From the NCBI GenBank assembly GCA_027488735.1, contig JAIYBB010000001.1:310001-374000 (forward strand): a stretch of DNA of 64,000 nucleotides, given 5' to 3'. Below the pieces are notes generated by a model that was not told the origin of the DNA, did no database searches, and saw only the letters and a list, made by a program, of their open reading frames with translations. Of this stretch, positions 63,795 through 64,000 are shown one piece after another; the first letter of the stretch is position 1; each line of letters opens with the position of its first letter. The position numbers were made by a program, and so were the translations under genes. Source of the stretch: Comamonadaceae bacterium (lineage in GTDB: Bacteria; Pseudomonadota; Gammaproteobacteria; Burkholderiales; Burkholderiaceae_C).

Positions 63795-64000
63795 TCAACA
63801 GCCGGTAGTGCGCAGAATGAGTTGGGGCTCACCGCTGCCGTTGTAGTTGTAGGCCACTGAGCAGTTGGCGGGTGTGGGGGCATCGGTCAGCACCCACCCT
63901 GCGTCGCCATTGGGGATGGTGCTGTTGCTGTAGCCGTAGAACGTGAACTTGTTGAACACAATCGGAGCGGTGGAAAGGTAGCCCCCGCCGGCGATGGCGG
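63795..64000 (-). CDS. C-terminal fragment of a pilin-like secreted protein
   Basis: A minus-strand frame open from the right edge to a TGA at 63795-63797 gives about 68 residues without an internal start. It reads IAGGGYLSTAPIVFNKFTFY, then Gly/Asn/Ser-rich turns, WVLTDAPTPANCSVAYNYNG and LILRTTGC. Two Cys bracket the last 22 residues, like the C-terminal disulfide loop of type IV pilins and pseudopilins; the aromatic and Asn/Gly content also fits. The N-terminus, which would decide, lies outside the window. Confidence 0.5.
   Translation of the reverse strand, partial: AIAGGGYLSTAPIVFNKFTFYGYSNSTIPNGDAGWVLTDAPTPANCSVAYNYNGSGEPQLILRTTGC

Overview
The window looks like chromosomal DNA of a betaproteobacterium of the order Burkholderiales, family Comamonadaceae (Rhodoferax/Curvibacter/Limnohabitans-like). 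This rests on gene content and order (folC-SPOR-cvpA-purF-metZ, algC/pgm-waaC-waaA, aapJQMP, edd-eda, ettA with DUF1631 genes) and on protein style; no 16S gene is present, so the genus is an inference. Both edges cut genes: a mechanosensitive-channel C-terminus at the left and the C-terminus of a minus-strand, pilin-like protein at the right. No phage, IS element, CRISPR array or rRNA was seen.

Layout. 1-5 kb: electron-transfer flavoprotein etfBA, a large acyl-CoA dehydrogenase and an FMN-dependent nitronate monooxygenase-like enzyme. 5-7.3 kb (minus): argG-ppnP and a glycine-zipper envelope protein. 7.4-14.1 kb (plus): folC, a SPOR protein, cvpA, purF, metZ and gltX, then tRNA-Ala(GGC), tRNA-Glu(TTC), tRNA-Asp(GTC) and a strong terminator. 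At this tRNA cluster the base composition and leucine codon choice change visibly (lower GC and TTG-rich to the left, higher GC and CTG-rich to the right). A dispersed short palindromic repeat also occurs only to the right. This is either a recombination boundary or an assembly join.

14.5-30.5 kb: a DUF1345 protein, an EamA exporter, DNA alkylation repair (ogt and an Ada-AlkA fusion), LPS-core genes (phosphomannomutase/phosphoglucomutase, waaC, waaA) and a minus-strand run tetR-MFP-RND-pcm-rhodanese-tolC that encodes a complete tripartite efflux pump, followed by msrA. 30.5-37.1 kb is a zinc-homeostasis region. Three near-identical 17-bp palindromes lie between divergent units: a znu importer led by an unannotated 49-aa membrane protein, and zur followed by a MacB/FtsX-type ABC transporter, a secreted Cys/His-rich mini-protein and a DUF3299 protein. 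The second unit resembles the Zur-regulated Zrg-type zinc systems of other proteobacteria and is the most interesting locus in the window.

37-47 kb: an AEC transporter, VanZ and DUF502 membrane proteins, pdxH, a MobA-like transferase, the Entner-Doudoroff genes edd-eda with a HexR-like operator, gloA, a cupin, and an SDR-like gene whose Rossmann motif overlaps the Gly-rich tail of rhlE out of frame. 47-56.7 kb: two DUF1631 paralogues flanking ettA, a TAXI-type receptor, a flavin reductase and an M14 peptidase. 56.7-63.8 kb: the aapJQMP amino-acid ABC operon plus a small unknown gene, a MesD-like methionine synthase and a beta-lactamase-fold serine hydrolase.
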